Assembly: GCA_900542295.1 (NCBI GenBank)
Contig: UQNJ01000006.1
Coordinates: 47,523 to 111,522 of the forward strand
Direction: 5' to 3'
Origin: an uncultured Eubacteriales bacterium
Lineage (GTDB): Bacteria; Bacillota; Clostridia; Peptostreptococcales; Anaerovoracaceae
Length of the DNA stretch: 64,000 nt
This document shows positions 16,091 to 26,663 of this stretch, piece by piece. Numbering within the stretch: the stretch's first letter is position 1; each line of letters begins with the position of its first letter. Under the pieces are notes generated by a model. It was not told where the DNA came from. It worked only from the letters and a program-made list of their open reading frames with translations, and searched no databases. The translations under genes were made by a program, and so were the position numbers.

Positions 16091-17893
16091 TTATAAATCT
16101 TTTAAATATTGTTCTCTTCTCTTTATAAGTTCCTCGTTATATATATTGTCAACACCCTGATGAAGACTTCTTACATAGGCATGATGATTTCCAACGATTT
16201 CCTTATATTTTTCTCCTAAAATCAAAAGTGCTACATTTGAGCATTGGTCTGCAACTCTTTCAAGATTGGTAAGAGCATCCACAAAGGCTATTCCCGTCGA
16301 AGTAGTACATTCGCCGCGTTTCAGCCTTTCTATATGTCTGTTCTTCAGAGTCAGCACCATATCATCAATAACCTCCTCAAGAGGTTCAACTCTCTTGGCA
16401 ATTTCGCTGTCCATTTTTTCAAAAGCTTCCAATGTTATTGATGCTATTTCAAATACTGCATCTTTAACTTTTTCAAGCTCCTCCTTTGCCGAATCAGAAA
16501 ATTCCAGACGACTGTCTTTTATATTTTGAGCAACTTCCATGATGTTCATGGCATGATCTCCGACTCTCTCAAAGTTTGTCGATGTCTGCATCATAGTACT
16601 TACTCTCTGACTGTCGGTATCAGTCTCAACAAATTTTGACAGGTTAACAAGATAATTGTCCATAGAGTCTGTAAACAGATCCATGTTATCTTCGTTTTCA
16701 TGTACAACAGATACTCGATCTTCATCATAAACATACATGAGCTTACAGCTTCTTTTAAGGTTTTTAATAGCAACCTCTCCCATATGTGCAATAGCTTTTC
16801 CTGCTTCTGAAATTGCCATTTCAGGTACTTCAAACAACTTTTCGTCAGGTACTTCAAGGTCTGCTCTGTCTTCTTCGTCCATCTTAGTCACCTTGATTAT
16901 CTTCATGGAAATATCTACAAGTTTTCCGGAGAACGGTACGAGCACCACAGCAGTTATAAGGTTGAATAATGTCTGGAAATTGGCTATAGATCCACTGTTT
17001 ACAACGCTCTCCCAGAGATTAGGGAATCCGCCTAAAGAGTGAATAACAGTCATGGCTATCATAAACAGGAATGTACCTATCGCATTAAACAATATATGTA
17101 CTATTCCTATTCTTTTTGCATCTTTTGATGAGCCTATGGAACATATAAGCAATGTAACTACGCAAGTACCTAAATTTATACCCATTATCATAGGATATAC
17201 AAGATTGAATGTTATAGCTCCCGTAGCAGATAATGCCTGCAATATTCCTACCATTGCAGATGAACTCTGTACGATTACGGTGAGTACAAGTCCGATCAGT
17301 ATTGAAAGTATCGGCTGATTGCTGAATTTAGCCATCAGATCCATAAACAACTGTGATTCCGAAAGAGGAGACACTGCCGCAGTCATGTTTATGATTCCGA
17401 AGAAAAGTATTCCGAATCCCATAAAGATTTCGCCTTTAGTCTTGCTGTTTGGAAGTTTGATAAACATTATCAGTAAAATGCCTATAAACATTGAAAGTGG
17501 CGCCAGTGTCGAAGGTTTCAAAAATTCAAGAGCAATGTTTCCTCCCGAATCTATATCCATCAGTCTTATTATCTGAGCCGTTATAGTAGTTCCGATGTTG
17601 GCTCCCATAACTATACCTACTGCCTGATTAAGGTTCAGTATACCTGCGGATATAAGTCCGACAGCAAGCACTATCGTTGCTGTTGAGCTCTGTATTACAG
17701 CTGTTACCAGCATTCCTGTAATAACTCCGAAAACCACATTCTGCGTTGCCTTTCCCAAAGCCTTTTTTAATGCGGGGCCGGAAGCGTTCTTAAGACCGTC
17801 TCCCATAACTTCCATTCCGTACAGGAACATAGCAAGGCCGCCTAAAAGGCTGATTACTGAAAAAATATTCATTTCCCGTGTCCTTTCTTGCAA
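16091..17893 (-). CDS. Na+/phosphate cotransporter with PhoU-like C-terminal domain
   Basis: A 600-residue fusion: residues about 10-330 are the duplicated Na/Pi cotransporter (NptA/YjbB) membrane domain with QSSTATIVLAVG and QSSSAMVGILQA repeat motifs, and about 350-560 a helical PhoU-like domain (…FERVGDHAMNIME… and …LERVADQCSN…). The ExxxDxxxN-type motifs in PhoU bind metal clusters. YjbB-type proteins can export phosphate when it is in excess; direction here is not shown. The frame starts MQERTREMN…; the internal ATG of MNIFSVISLLGG (residue 8) is an equally plausible start. Confidence 0.93.
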   Translation of the reverse strand: MQERTREMNIFSVISLLGGLAMFLYGMEVMGDGLKNASGPALKKALGKATQNVVFGVITGMLVTAVIQSSTATIVLAVGLISAGILNLNQAVGIVMGANIGTTITAQIIRLMDIDSGGNIALEFLKPSTLAPLSMFIGILLIMFIKLPNSKTKGEIFMGFGILFFGIINMTAAVSPLSESQLFMDLMAKFSNQPILSILIGLVLTVIVQSSSAMVGILQALSATGAITFNLVYPMIMGINLGTCVVTLLICSIGSSKDAKRIGIVHILFNAIGTFLFMIAMTVIHSLGGFPNLWESVVNSGSIANFQTLFNLITAVVLVPFSGKLVDISMKIIKVTKMDEEDRADLEVPDEKLFEVPEMAISEAGKAIAHMGEVAIKNLKRSCKLMYVYDEDRVSVVHENEDNMDLFTDSMDNYLVNLSKFVETDTDSQRVSTMMQTSTNFERVGDHAMNIMEVAQNIKDSRLEFSDSAKEELEKVKDAVFEIASITLEAFEKMDSEIAKRVEPLEEVIDDMVLTLKNRHIERLKRGECTTSTGIAFVDALTNLERVADQCSNVALLILGEKYKEIVGNHHAYVRSLHQGVDNIYNEELIKRREQYLKDL

Positions 17894-17929
17894 ATATACG
17901 GTTAATAAAATTCACCGTAAAACCAATAC

Positions 17930-19261
17930 CTATTCTATCTCGCCTAAAAGACTAAAAGTGTTTGAATCAGTAATTTTTACCGGAACAATCCTTCCCGTAA
18001 TATCAGGAGTCCCTTTAAAATTGACTAGCTTAAACTCATCTGTTCTGCCCTCGTATACCCCCTCTTTGCTCCTGCTGACTCCGTCAACAAGAACTTGTTT
18101 TGTCTTACCCCTGTAGCAACGGTTTTTGTATGCCGATGATTCATTGACTATTTCAACAAGCCTGTTGAATCTTTCATGCTTTACATCCTCAGGAATCTGA
18201 TTATCCGATTTGGCGGCAGGAGTTCCCGTTCTTACGGAATACAGAAAAGTAAATGCTGAATCATATCCCACTTTCCTAACCAGATCGAGCGTATCTTGAA
18301 AATCTTCTTCTGTTTCACCCGGAAATCCTACGATAATATCTGTGGATATAGCTATATCAGGAACTGCATTTCTAAGCTTCTTCACAAGCTCAAGATAAGC
18401 TTCTTTAGTATATTTCCTGTTCATAGCCTTGAGAATCCTGTTGGATCCGGCCTGTACAGGTAAATGAATATATTTGCACAGCTTATCGCAATTCCTGAAT
18501 GCATCTATCAGCTTGTCTGAAAGATCCTTAGGATGACTTGTCATAAACCTTATTCTCTCTATTTTTTCTATTTCGGCAAGCATATATATCAAGTCAGTAA
18601 AGTCTATAGTTCCATCAATGCCGCTGCCTCTATAAGAATTGACATTCTGACCAAGCAAAGTGACCTCTTTAACCCCATCTTCCGCCAGAGCTCTTACTTC
18701 TTTTACTATATCCTCCGGCTTTCTGCTGCGCTCACGCCCTCTTGTATAAGGTACTATACAGTAGCTGCAGAAGTTATTGCATCCATACATTATATTTACA
18801 AAGCTTTTATGCTTAAAGAGTCTTTGTGCCGGAAGTCCTTCAACGATTTCTCCACCGTCGGGCCATATTTCCATCTGCTTCTTGTGCTGTTCGTAAAGAT
18901 TTGTCAAAAGTTTCGGAAGATTATGAATATTATGGGTTCCAAACACAACATCAACCCATGGGTATTTTTCTTTAAGCGTGTCTATTATGTGCTGCTGCTG
19001 CATCATGCAGCCGCATACACATACGGTAAATTCATCTTTCTTTTCAATCTTCTTTTTCTTTAGCTGACCGAGAGTTCCGAAAAAGCGTTTATCGGCATTT
19101 TCTCTTATACTGCATGTATTAAATATTACTATATCGGCCTCGTCTCTGCTTTGAGCCTTTTCATATCCGTTTTCAACAAGCATACCGGACATAATTTCAG
19201 AATCATGCTCGTTCATCTGACAGCCGAAAGTTGTAATGTGAAATTTTCTTGCTTTATTCAA
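17930..19261 (-). CDS. miaB: tRNA-2-methylthio-N6-dimethylallyladenosine synthase
   Basis: A 443-residue radical SAM methylthiotransferase. It has the UPF0004 N-terminal domain starting TFGCQMNEHDSE with three Cys for the auxiliary cluster, a radical SAM CxxxCxxC motif in YGCNNFCSYCIVPYTRG near residue 160, and a C-terminal TRAM domain. MiaB adds the methylthio group to i6A37 of tRNAs that read U-starting codons. It is the last gene of the long run that begins at plsX, 19 bases after gpsA. Confidence 0.96.
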   Translation of the reverse strand: MNKARKFHITTFGCQMNEHDSEIMSGMLVENGYEKAQSRDEADIVIFNTCSIRENADKRFFGTLGQLKKKKIEKKDEFTVCVCGCMMQQQHIIDTLKEKYPWVDVVFGTHNIHNLPKLLTNLYEQHKKQMEIWPDGGEIVEGLPAQRLFKHKSFVNIMYGCNNFCSYCIVPYTRGRERSRKPEDIVKEVRALAEDGVKEVTLLGQNVNSYRGSGIDGTIDFTDLIYMLAEIEKIERIRFMTSHPKDLSDKLIDAFRNCDKLCKYIHLPVQAGSNRILKAMNRKYTKEAYLELVKKLRNAVPDIAISTDIIVGFPGETEEDFQDTLDLVRKVGYDSAFTFLYSVRTGTPAAKSDNQIPEDVKHERFNRLVEIVNESSAYKNRCYRGKTKQVLVDGVSRSKEGVYEGRTDEFKLVNFKGTPDITGRIVPVKITDSNTFSLLGEIE

Positions 19262-19280
19262 AATTTACTCCCTTCGTCAA

Positions 19281-20285
19281 TTACAAAATATACATTTCGT
19301 TCTTGGTTTTTCTTCCCATAAGAAGCTGTACCGCTTCTTCAGGTGTTGTTTTTCCCCTTATCAGACTGCAAATACTTTCTGTAATAGGCATTTCTACTTT
19401 GTACTTGCCTGCAAGGGCCTCAGCAGCCTCCGCTGTTGAAATTCCTTCCACTGCCATTCCTACCTGCCTTGTAGCCTCTGCGGCGGATATTCCTTTACCC
19501 ATAAGTATGCCGCATCTTCTGTTTCTTGAGTGCATGCTTGTACATGTCACAATCAAGTCTCCAAGCCCTGTAAGACCTGAAAATGTATTTATATCTGCTC
19601 CAAGTGCAACTCCTAAACGGCACATTTCCACAAGTCCCCTTGTCATCATAGCTGCCTTTGCATTATCGCCGAACCCCATACCATCAGAAATACCTGCTCC
19701 GAGCGCAATTATATTTTTAAGTGCCCCTCCAAGCTCCACTCCCGTCATGTCATCATTGGTATATACTCTGAATCTTTCTGTGTTAAAAACTTCCTGTATA
19801 CTGAGCGCAAGGCTCTTGTCCTTTGATGATACTGCTACGGTAGTAGGAAGTTTCTTTGCTATTTCTTCTGCATGAGAAGGTCCCGATAAGGCTGCATATC
19901 TTATATTGCCGTTTATTTCCTCTGCTACCTGAGACATTCTCAATAGACTTGATTTTTCTATTCCCTTGGCAACATTTACGACAGCAGAATCTTCCCTCAT
20001 ATACGGTGAAGCTTCTTGAAAAACTTTTCTGAAATTTTGCGCCGGAACAGCAAAAACTACTATTTCGGCATTATTTAACGATTTTCTCATATCATCGCAT
20101 ATTTTAAGCTCCTCCGGCAGTATAATTCCCGGAAGATAATGGGGATTTTCTCTTGTCTCCTCCATAAGAGCAAGCTGTGACTTTTTTCTCCCCCATATGC
20201 AGACATCATGACCTTTATCTGTAAGCATTATTGCAAGAGAAGTTCCGAAGCTTCCCGCTCCTATTACAGTTATTTTATTTTTCAT
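19281..20285 (-). CDS. gpsA: NAD(P)-dependent glycerol-3-phosphate dehydrogenase
   Basis: A 334-residue enzyme reducing dihydroxyacetone phosphate to sn-glycerol-3-phosphate for phospholipid synthesis. The Rossmann motif GAGSFGTSLA is at the N-terminus, the catalytic region VELGGALKNIIALGAG near 190, and NGRRCG-type RNRRCG near 250. I take the ATG at 20285, where the enzyme normally begins (MKNKITVIGAG), instead of a longer frame at 20324. It overlaps the plsY 3' end by 11 bases, and PlsY consumes its product. Confidence 0.96.
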   Translation of the reverse strand: MKNKITVIGAGSFGTSLAIMLTDKGHDVCIWGRKKSQLALMEETRENPHYLPGIILPEELKICDDMRKSLNNAEIVVFAVPAQNFRKVFQEASPYMREDSAVVNVAKGIEKSSLLRMSQVAEEINGNIRYAALSGPSHAEEIAKKLPTTVAVSSKDKSLALSIQEVFNTERFRVYTNDDMTGVELGGALKNIIALGAGISDGMGFGDNAKAAMMTRGLVEMCRLGVALGADINTFSGLTGLGDLIVTCTSMHSRNRRCGILMGKGISAAEATRQVGMAVEGISTAEAAEALAGKYKVEMPITESICSLIRGKTTPEEAVQLLMGRKTKNEMYIL

Positions 20286-20880
20286 TATTTTCTTCTTTCT
20301 TTGCAAACATCTTCGGTTCTTCACCCTTTATCAATCTCCTGATATTTGCTCTGTGCTTTATAACTACTATCAGCGCCATCACACATCCTATCTTAAGGAA
20401 TCCCGGTTCAAGCCATAAACATAAAAGAGGAAATAAAGCAGCGCCGAGAATTGAGCCCACTGACATCCTCTTGCTCACTAAAAGCCCTATTGCAACAACA
20501 GCAAGCTCCATAAGTGCAAGCTGCCAATTTACGGCAAGAATAGCACCGAAAGCAGTCGCTACACCCTTACCTCCTTTAAATCTGTAAAAACATGGCCATA
20601 TGTGACCACAGAACACTGCAAGGGCGCAGACAGTACCTGTCAGATAACTGCCGAAGTACATACCGGCTGATACTGCCGCAAAACCTTTCATAATATCTAT
20701 GACGAGTGTTATAACCGCAGCTTTTTTCCCTAAAACTCTGAGTGCGTTAGTAGTTCCGGCATTTCCGCTGCCTTCTTTTTTTATATCTATGCCCTGAGCC
20801 TTTCCCAGCAATATAGATGGAGAAATATTGCCTATTATATATGCGGCAAATACCCACATTACCAATTTTACAACAGACAT
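20275..20880 (-). CDS. plsY: Acyl-phosphate:glycerol-3-phosphate acyltransferase
   Basis: A 201-residue integral membrane enzyme with the PlsY motifs: SPSILLGKAQGIDIKKEGSGNAGTTNALRVLG in three conserved stretches (residues about 21-52), GHIWPCFYRFKGGKGVAT near 92-110, and five hydrophobic helices. It transfers the acyl group from acyl-phosphate made by PlsX to glycerol-3-phosphate, forming lysophosphatidate. It follows der by two bases and overlaps gpsA. Confidence 0.96.
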   Translation of the reverse strand: MSVVKLVMWVFAAYIIGNISPSILLGKAQGIDIKKEGSGNAGTTNALRVLGKKAAVITLVIDIMKGFAAVSAGMYFGSYLTGTVCALAVFCGHIWPCFYRFKGGKGVATAFGAILAVNWQLALMELAVVAIGLLVSKRMSVGSILGAALFPLLCLWLEPGFLKIGCVMALIVVIKHRANIRRLIKGEEPKMFAKKEENNEK

Positions 20881-20882
20881 AA

Positions 20883-22208
20883 CTACTCTCCTTTTTCGCC
20901 TTTCTCTCTGAATACAAATTTTATAGATGTTCCTTCAAATCCGAACCCTTCTCTTATTTTGTTTTCAAGGTATCTTGCATATGAAAAATGCATGAGTTCT
21001 CTCTTGTTCACCTGAAAACTGAAAAGCGGCGGTTTAACCCCAACCTGAGCAGCATAGTATACTTTAAGTTTCCTGCCTTTATCGGAAGGAGGCTGCTTCA
21101 TCATCATTGCATCCTGAATCAAGCTGTTTAGCTGTCCTGTAGGTACTCTCATCGCTCTCTTTTCGGACACATATTTGGCCATTTCCATAACTTTATTGAC
21201 CCTTTGTTTTTCGGTTACCGATATAAAAATGACAGGTGCGTATGACATAAACAGAAGCTCTGATTCTATTTCCCTCTTAAAATCACGCATTGTGTTCGTT
21301 TCTTTTTCTATCAGGTCCCATTTATTTACCGTTACCACGATTCCTTTGCCTGCTTCATGTGCAACTCCGGCAATCTTTTTATCCTGCTCTGTAAGCCCCT
21401 CGGATGCATCTATCATAAGCACGCATACATCACATCTTTCTATGGCTGCAACAGCTCGTACCACACTGTATCTTTCAATGTCCTCATATACTTTGCTTTT
21501 TCTTCTTATTCCGGCAGTATCAATGAGAACATATTTATCGCCGTTCCATTCAAAAGGTGTGTCTATCGAGTCTCTTGTGGTTCCTGCTATAGGAGATACT
21601 ATAACCCTGTTTTCTCCCAACAAACAGTTGACAAGAGAAGACTTTCCTACATTTGGTTTTCCTATTACTGCAATTTTGATTGAATCATCCTCTTCAGTAT
21701 CGGCATCATCGGGAAAACTCTCAACTATTTCATCAAGAACATCTCCGAAGTTCAGCATGTTTGCGGCAGATACAGGAATAGGCTCACCCATTCCAAGCTC
21801 ATAAAAATCATAAAAATTGTCAGGAAGTCTGGTAGGCTTATCTATTTTATTTACTACTAAAATCACCTTCTTGCCGGTGCGCATTAGCATCATGGCAACC
21901 TCTCTGTCCGCTGTGGTAAGGCCTTCCTTCCCGTCTACGATAAAGAGTATAACATCTGCCATGTCCATGGCAATCTGCGCCTGCTCTCTCATCTGAGACA
22001 ATATCACGTCCTGACTTGCAGGTTCTATTCCTCCTGTATCTATCAGAGCAAAATGCACTGAATTCCACTCTGCTTCTGCATATATCCTATCCCTTGTAAC
22101 TCCGGGGGTGTCCTCCACTATTGATATACGCTTTCCGACTATTTTATTAAAAAATGTGGATTTGCCCACATTAGGTCTTCCTACTATGGCAACTATAGGT
22201 TTACTCAT
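20883..22208 (-). CDS. der: Ribosome-assembly GTPase Der (EngA)
   Basis: A 441-residue protein with two consecutive GTPase domains, GRPNVGKST at residues 10-18 and GKPNVGKSS near 183, with two DTxGI motifs and NKID/NKWD specificity motifs, then a KH-like C-terminal domain. It is needed for 50S subunit assembly. It overlaps the end of ftsY by eight bases. Confidence 0.97.
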   Translation of the reverse strand: MSKPIVAIVGRPNVGKSTFFNKIVGKRISIVEDTPGVTRDRIYAEAEWNSVHFALIDTGGIEPASQDVILSQMREQAQIAMDMADVILFIVDGKEGLTTADREVAMMLMRTGKKVILVVNKIDKPTRLPDNFYDFYELGMGEPIPVSAANMLNFGDVLDEIVESFPDDADTEEDDSIKIAVIGKPNVGKSSLVNCLLGENRVIVSPIAGTTRDSIDTPFEWNGDKYVLIDTAGIRRKSKVYEDIERYSVVRAVAAIERCDVCVLMIDASEGLTEQDKKIAGVAHEAGKGIVVTVNKWDLIEKETNTMRDFKREIESELLFMSYAPVIFISVTEKQRVNKVMEMAKYVSEKRAMRVPTGQLNSLIQDAMMMKQPPSDKGRKLKVYYAAQVGVKPPLFSFQVNKRELMHFSYARYLENKIREGFGFEGTSIKFVFREKGEKGE

Positions 22209-23100
22209 CGAATATTCCTCCTATAAATTCTTCGGGAACGAATTCTTTCAAATCTTCTATGCCCTCACCAACGCCTATATATTTTATCGGCATATTAAAC
22301 TCGTCGGCTATGGTCACTGCTATTCCCCCTTTTGCTGTTCCATCAAGCTTGGTTATTACTATCCCTGTAATATCAGTCACATTTCCGAATTCCTGTGCCT
22401 GAGAAACGGCATTCTTTCCTGTTGTGGCATCAAGCACCAGCAAAGTTTCCTTTTCTGCTTCAGGATACTCTCTGTTAATAACACGATTCATTTTCTCAAG
22501 TTCTGTCATCAGATTCTTTTTATTTTGAAGCCGTCCGGCAGTGTCACATATGAGCACATCTGTTTTTTTGGCCTTTGCCGATTGTATTGCATCATAAATA
22601 ACGGCAGACGGATCTGCTCCCTCCTGATGACGGATCACATTTATGTTATTTCTTTTTCCCCATATTTCAAGCTGCTGTGACGCTGCTGCCCTGAATGTAT
22701 CTGCAGCTGCCAGCATCACTGTTTTTCCCTCTTTTCTGCATCTGTACGCCAACTTGCCTATAGTAGTGGTTTTCCCCCCTCCGTTGATTCCTATTACAAG
22801 AATTATCAGCGGTGTATGCATGGAAAGCTTGTGCCTTTCTCCCTTGTCAACAAGCTGTATCATTATTTTCTTTAAGGCAATCTTTACACCCTCCGGATTG
22901 GTTATATAATCGTTTTTTATCGTGTCTCTGAGCTTGTCCATTATATTCATGGTAGTTTCCATTCCTATATCCGAAGTTATCAGAACTTCCTCAAGCTCAT
23001 CCATCAAATCCTCGTCAACCTCGGCTCTTGCCATTATGACATCGCTTATTTTCTCGGACAGTCTTCCGAAAAATGATTTTTTTTCTTTAAAAAGTGACAT
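22201..23100 (-). CDS. ftsY: Signal recognition particle receptor FtsY
   Basis: A 299-residue SRP GTPase with an N domain (about 1-90) and a G domain carrying GINGGGKTTTIGKLA near 107, DTAGR near 190 and TKLDGTAKGG near 252. The acidic A domain of proteobacteria is absent, as usual in Firmicutes. It docks SRP-ribosome complexes at the membrane. The canonical rnc-smc-ftsY order is kept here. Confidence 0.97.
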   Translation of the reverse strand: MSLFKEKKSFFGRLSEKISDVIMARAEVDEDLMDELEEVLITSDIGMETTMNIMDKLRDTIKNDYITNPEGVKIALKKIMIQLVDKGERHKLSMHTPLIILVIGINGGGKTTTIGKLAYRCRKEGKTVMLAAADTFRAAASQQLEIWGKRNNINVIRHQEGADPSAVIYDAIQSAKAKKTDVLICDTAGRLQNKKNLMTELEKMNRVINREYPEAEKETLLVLDATTGKNAVSQAQEFGNVTDITGIVITKLDGTAKGGIAVTIADEFNMPIKYIGVGEGIEDLKEFVPEEFIGGIFDE

Positions 23101-23117
23101 TATTTCCCCTTTCCGCT

Positions 23118-26100
23118 TTATAAATCAAGATTGTCTCCCAGTCTCAGCGACAGTACTTTTGATATTCCCTGCTCAGGCATAGTAACACCATACAGGACAT
23201 CTGCATGCTCCATCGTAGCTTTCTGGTGGGTCACTATTGTAAACTGTATGTCTTTAAACTTATGAAGATATTTTGAAAACCTCTCGATATTATTATCATC
23301 AAGCGCCGCTTCAACCTCGTCTAAAATACAAAACGGTGTAGGCCTTGTCTTTAGAACTGCAAACATAAGAGCTATTGCAGTCATGGTCTTTTCTCCACCC
23401 GACATAAGATTTATGTTCTGCAGCTTCTTTCCAGGCGGCTGAGCTACAATTTCTATACCTGATTCAAGAGGATTTTCTTCATTGTCAAGTCTAAGTTCCG
23501 CATGACCTCCGCCAAACAGCTGCTTGAAAATTTCTTCAAAGTTTATTACTATATTGTCGAAATTTTCTTTAAATCTTGTCTTTATGGTTTTTTCCATATC
23601 ATCGACTATAGTCTGAAGCTGTTTCATCGCCTCTGTTATATCGCCTCTCTGTCCAAGTAAAAATTCATATCGTTCACTTATCTGTGCATATTCATCGATA
23701 GCTCCGACATTGACTTCTCCGAGTTCTTTCAGCCTGCTCTTTATATCACGGCTCTCCTTTTGTGCAGAAGACATGACAAAGTCGCCTTTTTTAAACTCAA
23801 TTGCCTGTAGATATGATATTTCAAAATCCTCCCAAATCTTATCTTTGAGTGATTCAAGCTGTGTCTCATTTTTTGCTTTTCTTATCTCCAGGCTGTATTT
23901 TTTGCTCTGATATGAATTGATTCTGTCTTCAATTTCTGTCTTCTGAAATGACATATTTTTTATTTTCTCAGAAAGTTCAAGCTTTTCTTCGTCAACCTTT
24001 GCTATATATTCTTCCAACATAAGTTTTTCGTCAATTTTAGCTTTAACCTTTTCTTCAATGTCACCGGAACCGAAAAGAAGATTGTTCTTTTCTTCTTCAT
24101 ACCCTTTCAGCAAATCTCTTTTAACAGCTATCTGACCTTCCGTTTCGTCTATGACGGTGTTGATCCTTTCCGTAAGCTCTTTTATATGTTGAAGTTCAGC
24201 ATCTATCTTGTTTTTTTCAATTCTTACGGTTGTAGTTTTTTCCGCAGCCTTATCTGCTTCATCCCTGACGGTTTCGTGTATTTCCATTATCCGAGCTATC
24301 TCAGCCTTGGCCTTCTCACTCTCACTCTGCCAGTAATCTGCTTCCTTTTTCAGGTTTTCCGACATGATTTCTGCATCCGAAAGATCTCTTTCTATCGATA
24401 AAAGCCTCTGCTGCTGCCGTTTTGCATTATCTTCAAGCTCTCTATATACTGTATTTATATTTTTTATTCCTGCTTTTATATCGACCGCCTTAAGCTGTAA
24501 ATCTTTTTCACGCCTTTCCCAATCATTCTTTTTATTTTTAAGTTCATCTGTCAGATTCTTTGTTTCTTGTATTTCTTTTTCAAGAGCCAGCTTTTTTCGG
24601 GAAAGGACATTTATCTGTTCATCAAGCTTTATGATTTCGCTTTTACGCTCAAGGAGATTTGCAGTTTTGTTTTTATACTTTCCTCCTGTAATAGCTCCAC
24701 CTGCGTTTACTATCTCACCTTCTTTAGTTACAAACCTGAGCGGTGCCTTCTTTGAAAAATCTATAGCGTCTTGCATAGTCTCAACTATAGCCACTCTTCC
24801 CAGAAGATATGTAAATACGCTTTTATATTTTTCATCATAATCTACAAGGTCACATGCAAGTCCTACATATCCCTTTGTTCCTGAAACTGAAGCCGGTATA
24901 TTTGCTCTGCTGCCCTTTATGGACTCTACCGGAAGAAAGGTGAGTCTTCCGGCTTTATTTTCTTTTAATATCCTTATTGCTTCTTTAGCGTCACCGTCTC
25001 TTAAACAGATAATATTCTGCAACGAAGCTCCCATGGCTGTTTCTACCGCCACCTCAAGACCTGACGGGACTTTCATCAGCTCTGCTGCAACTCCTTCTAT
25101 CCCTTTTAAGCTATGTGACTTCATTATGAATTTTACAGCACTGTTATATCCTTCATAATTGCTTTCCATCTCTTCGATGGTCTTTTTTCTTGTATTGCTT
25201 TGACTGAGCTTGATACTCACATGGCTGAGTTCCTTATCTGCCGAATTTCTTCTTTCTGATACCTCCGACAGTTTCTCTTCTATGTCCCGAAGCTCTTTTG
25301 CTGCTTCAGAAAGCATTTTCTCACAGTCTTTCTGTTCTCTTTCAGCTTTTTCCAAATTCTCATCAAAGGAACGGCGATTATCTTCAAGCAGCTTTCTCTC
25401 TTCATTTATCTGCTCTTTTCTTTCTGTCAGAGAATCTCTCATACCTTCCATACTCAATGCTTCAGACTTTTTAGATGCCACCTTATTGTACGCTTCGTAC
25501 ATTTTGTTTCTGTTATCATCCAAGTCTGATACAAGCTTTGCAAGTCTTGTATTTATCTCTCCTGCATCTTGTATGCTGTGGTTCAGCTCCGACTCTGTCT
25601 TTTCAGCCTTTGCCTCGGTTTCCTCTCTTTGTGATACCAGACTGTCTGCATTTTCCGATTCTCTTTTTTTCTTTTCGTACAATAAGGAAATTTCCTCTGA
25701 AACACGATTTATATCTTTTTCCAGAGTTTTGGCCTTTTCGGCATCAAGTTGACTTTTATTTGTAAGGCGACTTGTTTCCTCTATGTTTGCAACCAGCTTG
25801 TCCCGTGCTTCTTTGCTTAGCTGTTCAAGGTTATCGTTTTTTTGTTTGTCCTCTGAAAGCCTATCTTCAAAATCACTCTTTTCTTTTGTGAGTTTTTCTA
25901 TTTCATCTGCAAAGCTTTTGATATCTGCAACGGTCGTTTCTTCCGCTTCTTCAAGTTTTTCTATGTTCCTGATTGTTATGTTTATTTCCAGTTCCCTGAA
26001 TCTGTCTCTGAGCTTAATATACTCTTTTGCCTTGATGCTGTCTTCTCTCAGACCGTCTATACGTCCTTCAATTTCTCCGATTATGTCATCTACTCTTTCC

Positions 26101-26663
26101 AAGTTCAATTTTGCCGAATTAAGCTTTCTCTCCGATTCCGCCTTCTTGCTCTTGTACATGACAACTCCGGCAGCCTCTTCAAATATTTCCCTTCTGCTTT
26201 CCGGCTTGCTGCTTACAATTTCAGATATTTTTCCCTGTCCGATTATCGAATATCCGTCTACGCCTATACCGGTATCCATTATCAGTTCTCTGACATCTCT
26301 TAGTCTGCATTGATTATTGTTTATAAGATATTCACTTTCACCGGAACGATACATTCTTCTTGTTATGGCAACTTCATTGTAATCTATCGGAAGCATTCCC
26401 TCTGTATTATCTATAACAAGAGTAACTTCTGCCATTCCTCTCGATTTTCTGCTGGCGGTACCGGAAAAAATAACTTCTTCCATCTTGCCTCCTCTGAGCA
26501 TTTTCGGACTCTGTTCTCCTAAAACCCATCTTATAGCATCGCTTATATTACTTTTTCCGCTTCCGTTTGGACCTACTATACAAGTAACTCCTTCATGAAA
26601 TTCTATTACAGCAGGTTCTGCAAATGATTTGAACCCGTGCATTTCCAGCCTTTTAAAATACAT
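23118..26663 (-). CDS. smc: Chromosome segregation protein SMC
   Basis: An 1181-residue SMC of usual length. The N-terminal Walker A is GPNGSGKSN (32-40), with long coiled coils at about 170-500 and 670-1010. The hinge lies at about 510-660 (GFF-type glycines in GYVGLACDLVDYD), the signature NLMSGGEKTM near 1090 and Walker B CILDEVEAALDD near 1115. With ScpA/ScpB it forms condensin. Its start overlaps the rnc stop by 11 bases. Confidence 0.97.
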   Translation of the reverse strand: MYFKRLEMHGFKSFAEPAVIEFHEGVTCIVGPNGSGKSNISDAIRWVLGEQSPKMLRGGKMEEVIFSGTASRKSRGMAEVTLVIDNTEGMLPIDYNEVAITRRMYRSGESEYLINNNQCRLRDVRELIMDTGIGVDGYSIIGQGKISEIVSSKPESRREIFEEAAGVVMYKSKKAESERKLNSAKLNLERVDDIIGEIEGRIDGLREDSIKAKEYIKLRDRFRELEINITIRNIEKLEEAEETTVADIKSFADEIEKLTKEKSDFEDRLSEDKQKNDNLEQLSKEARDKLVANIEETSRLTNKSQLDAEKAKTLEKDINRVSEEISLLYEKKKRESENADSLVSQREETEAKAEKTESELNHSIQDAGEINTRLAKLVSDLDDNRNKMYEAYNKVASKKSEALSMEGMRDSLTERKEQINEERKLLEDNRRSFDENLEKAEREQKDCEKMLSEAAKELRDIEEKLSEVSERRNSADKELSHVSIKLSQSNTRKKTIEEMESNYEGYNSAVKFIMKSHSLKGIEGVAAELMKVPSGLEVAVETAMGASLQNIICLRDGDAKEAIRILKENKAGRLTFLPVESIKGSRANIPASVSGTKGYVGLACDLVDYDEKYKSVFTYLLGRVAIVETMQDAIDFSKKAPLRFVTKEGEIVNAGGAITGGKYKNKTANLLERKSEIIKLDEQINVLSRKKLALEKEIQETKNLTDELKNKKNDWERREKDLQLKAVDIKAGIKNINTVYRELEDNAKRQQQRLLSIERDLSDAEIMSENLKKEADYWQSESEKAKAEIARIMEIHETVRDEADKAAEKTTTVRIEKNKIDAELQHIKELTERINTVIDETEGQIAVKRDLLKGYEEEKNNLLFGSGDIEEKVKAKIDEKLMLEEYIAKVDEEKLELSEKIKNMSFQKTEIEDRINSYQSKKYSLEIRKAKNETQLESLKDKIWEDFEISYLQAIEFKKGDFVMSSAQKESRDIKSRLKELGEVNVGAIDEYAQISERYEFLLGQRGDITEAMKQLQTIVDDMEKTIKTRFKENFDNIVINFEEIFKQLFGGGHAELRLDNEENPLESGIEIVAQPPGKKLQNINLMSGGEKTMTAIALMFAVLKTRPTPFCILDEVEAALDDNNIERFSKYLHKFKDIQFTIVTHQKATMEHADVLYGVTMPEQGISKVLSLRLGDNLDL

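Noticed and set aside
25210..25752. Ser/Phe-rich plus-strand frames opposite smc
   Set aside because: They mirror the coiled-coil codons (Glu/Lys/Leu) of smc and have no ribosome binding sites; typical antisense shadows.
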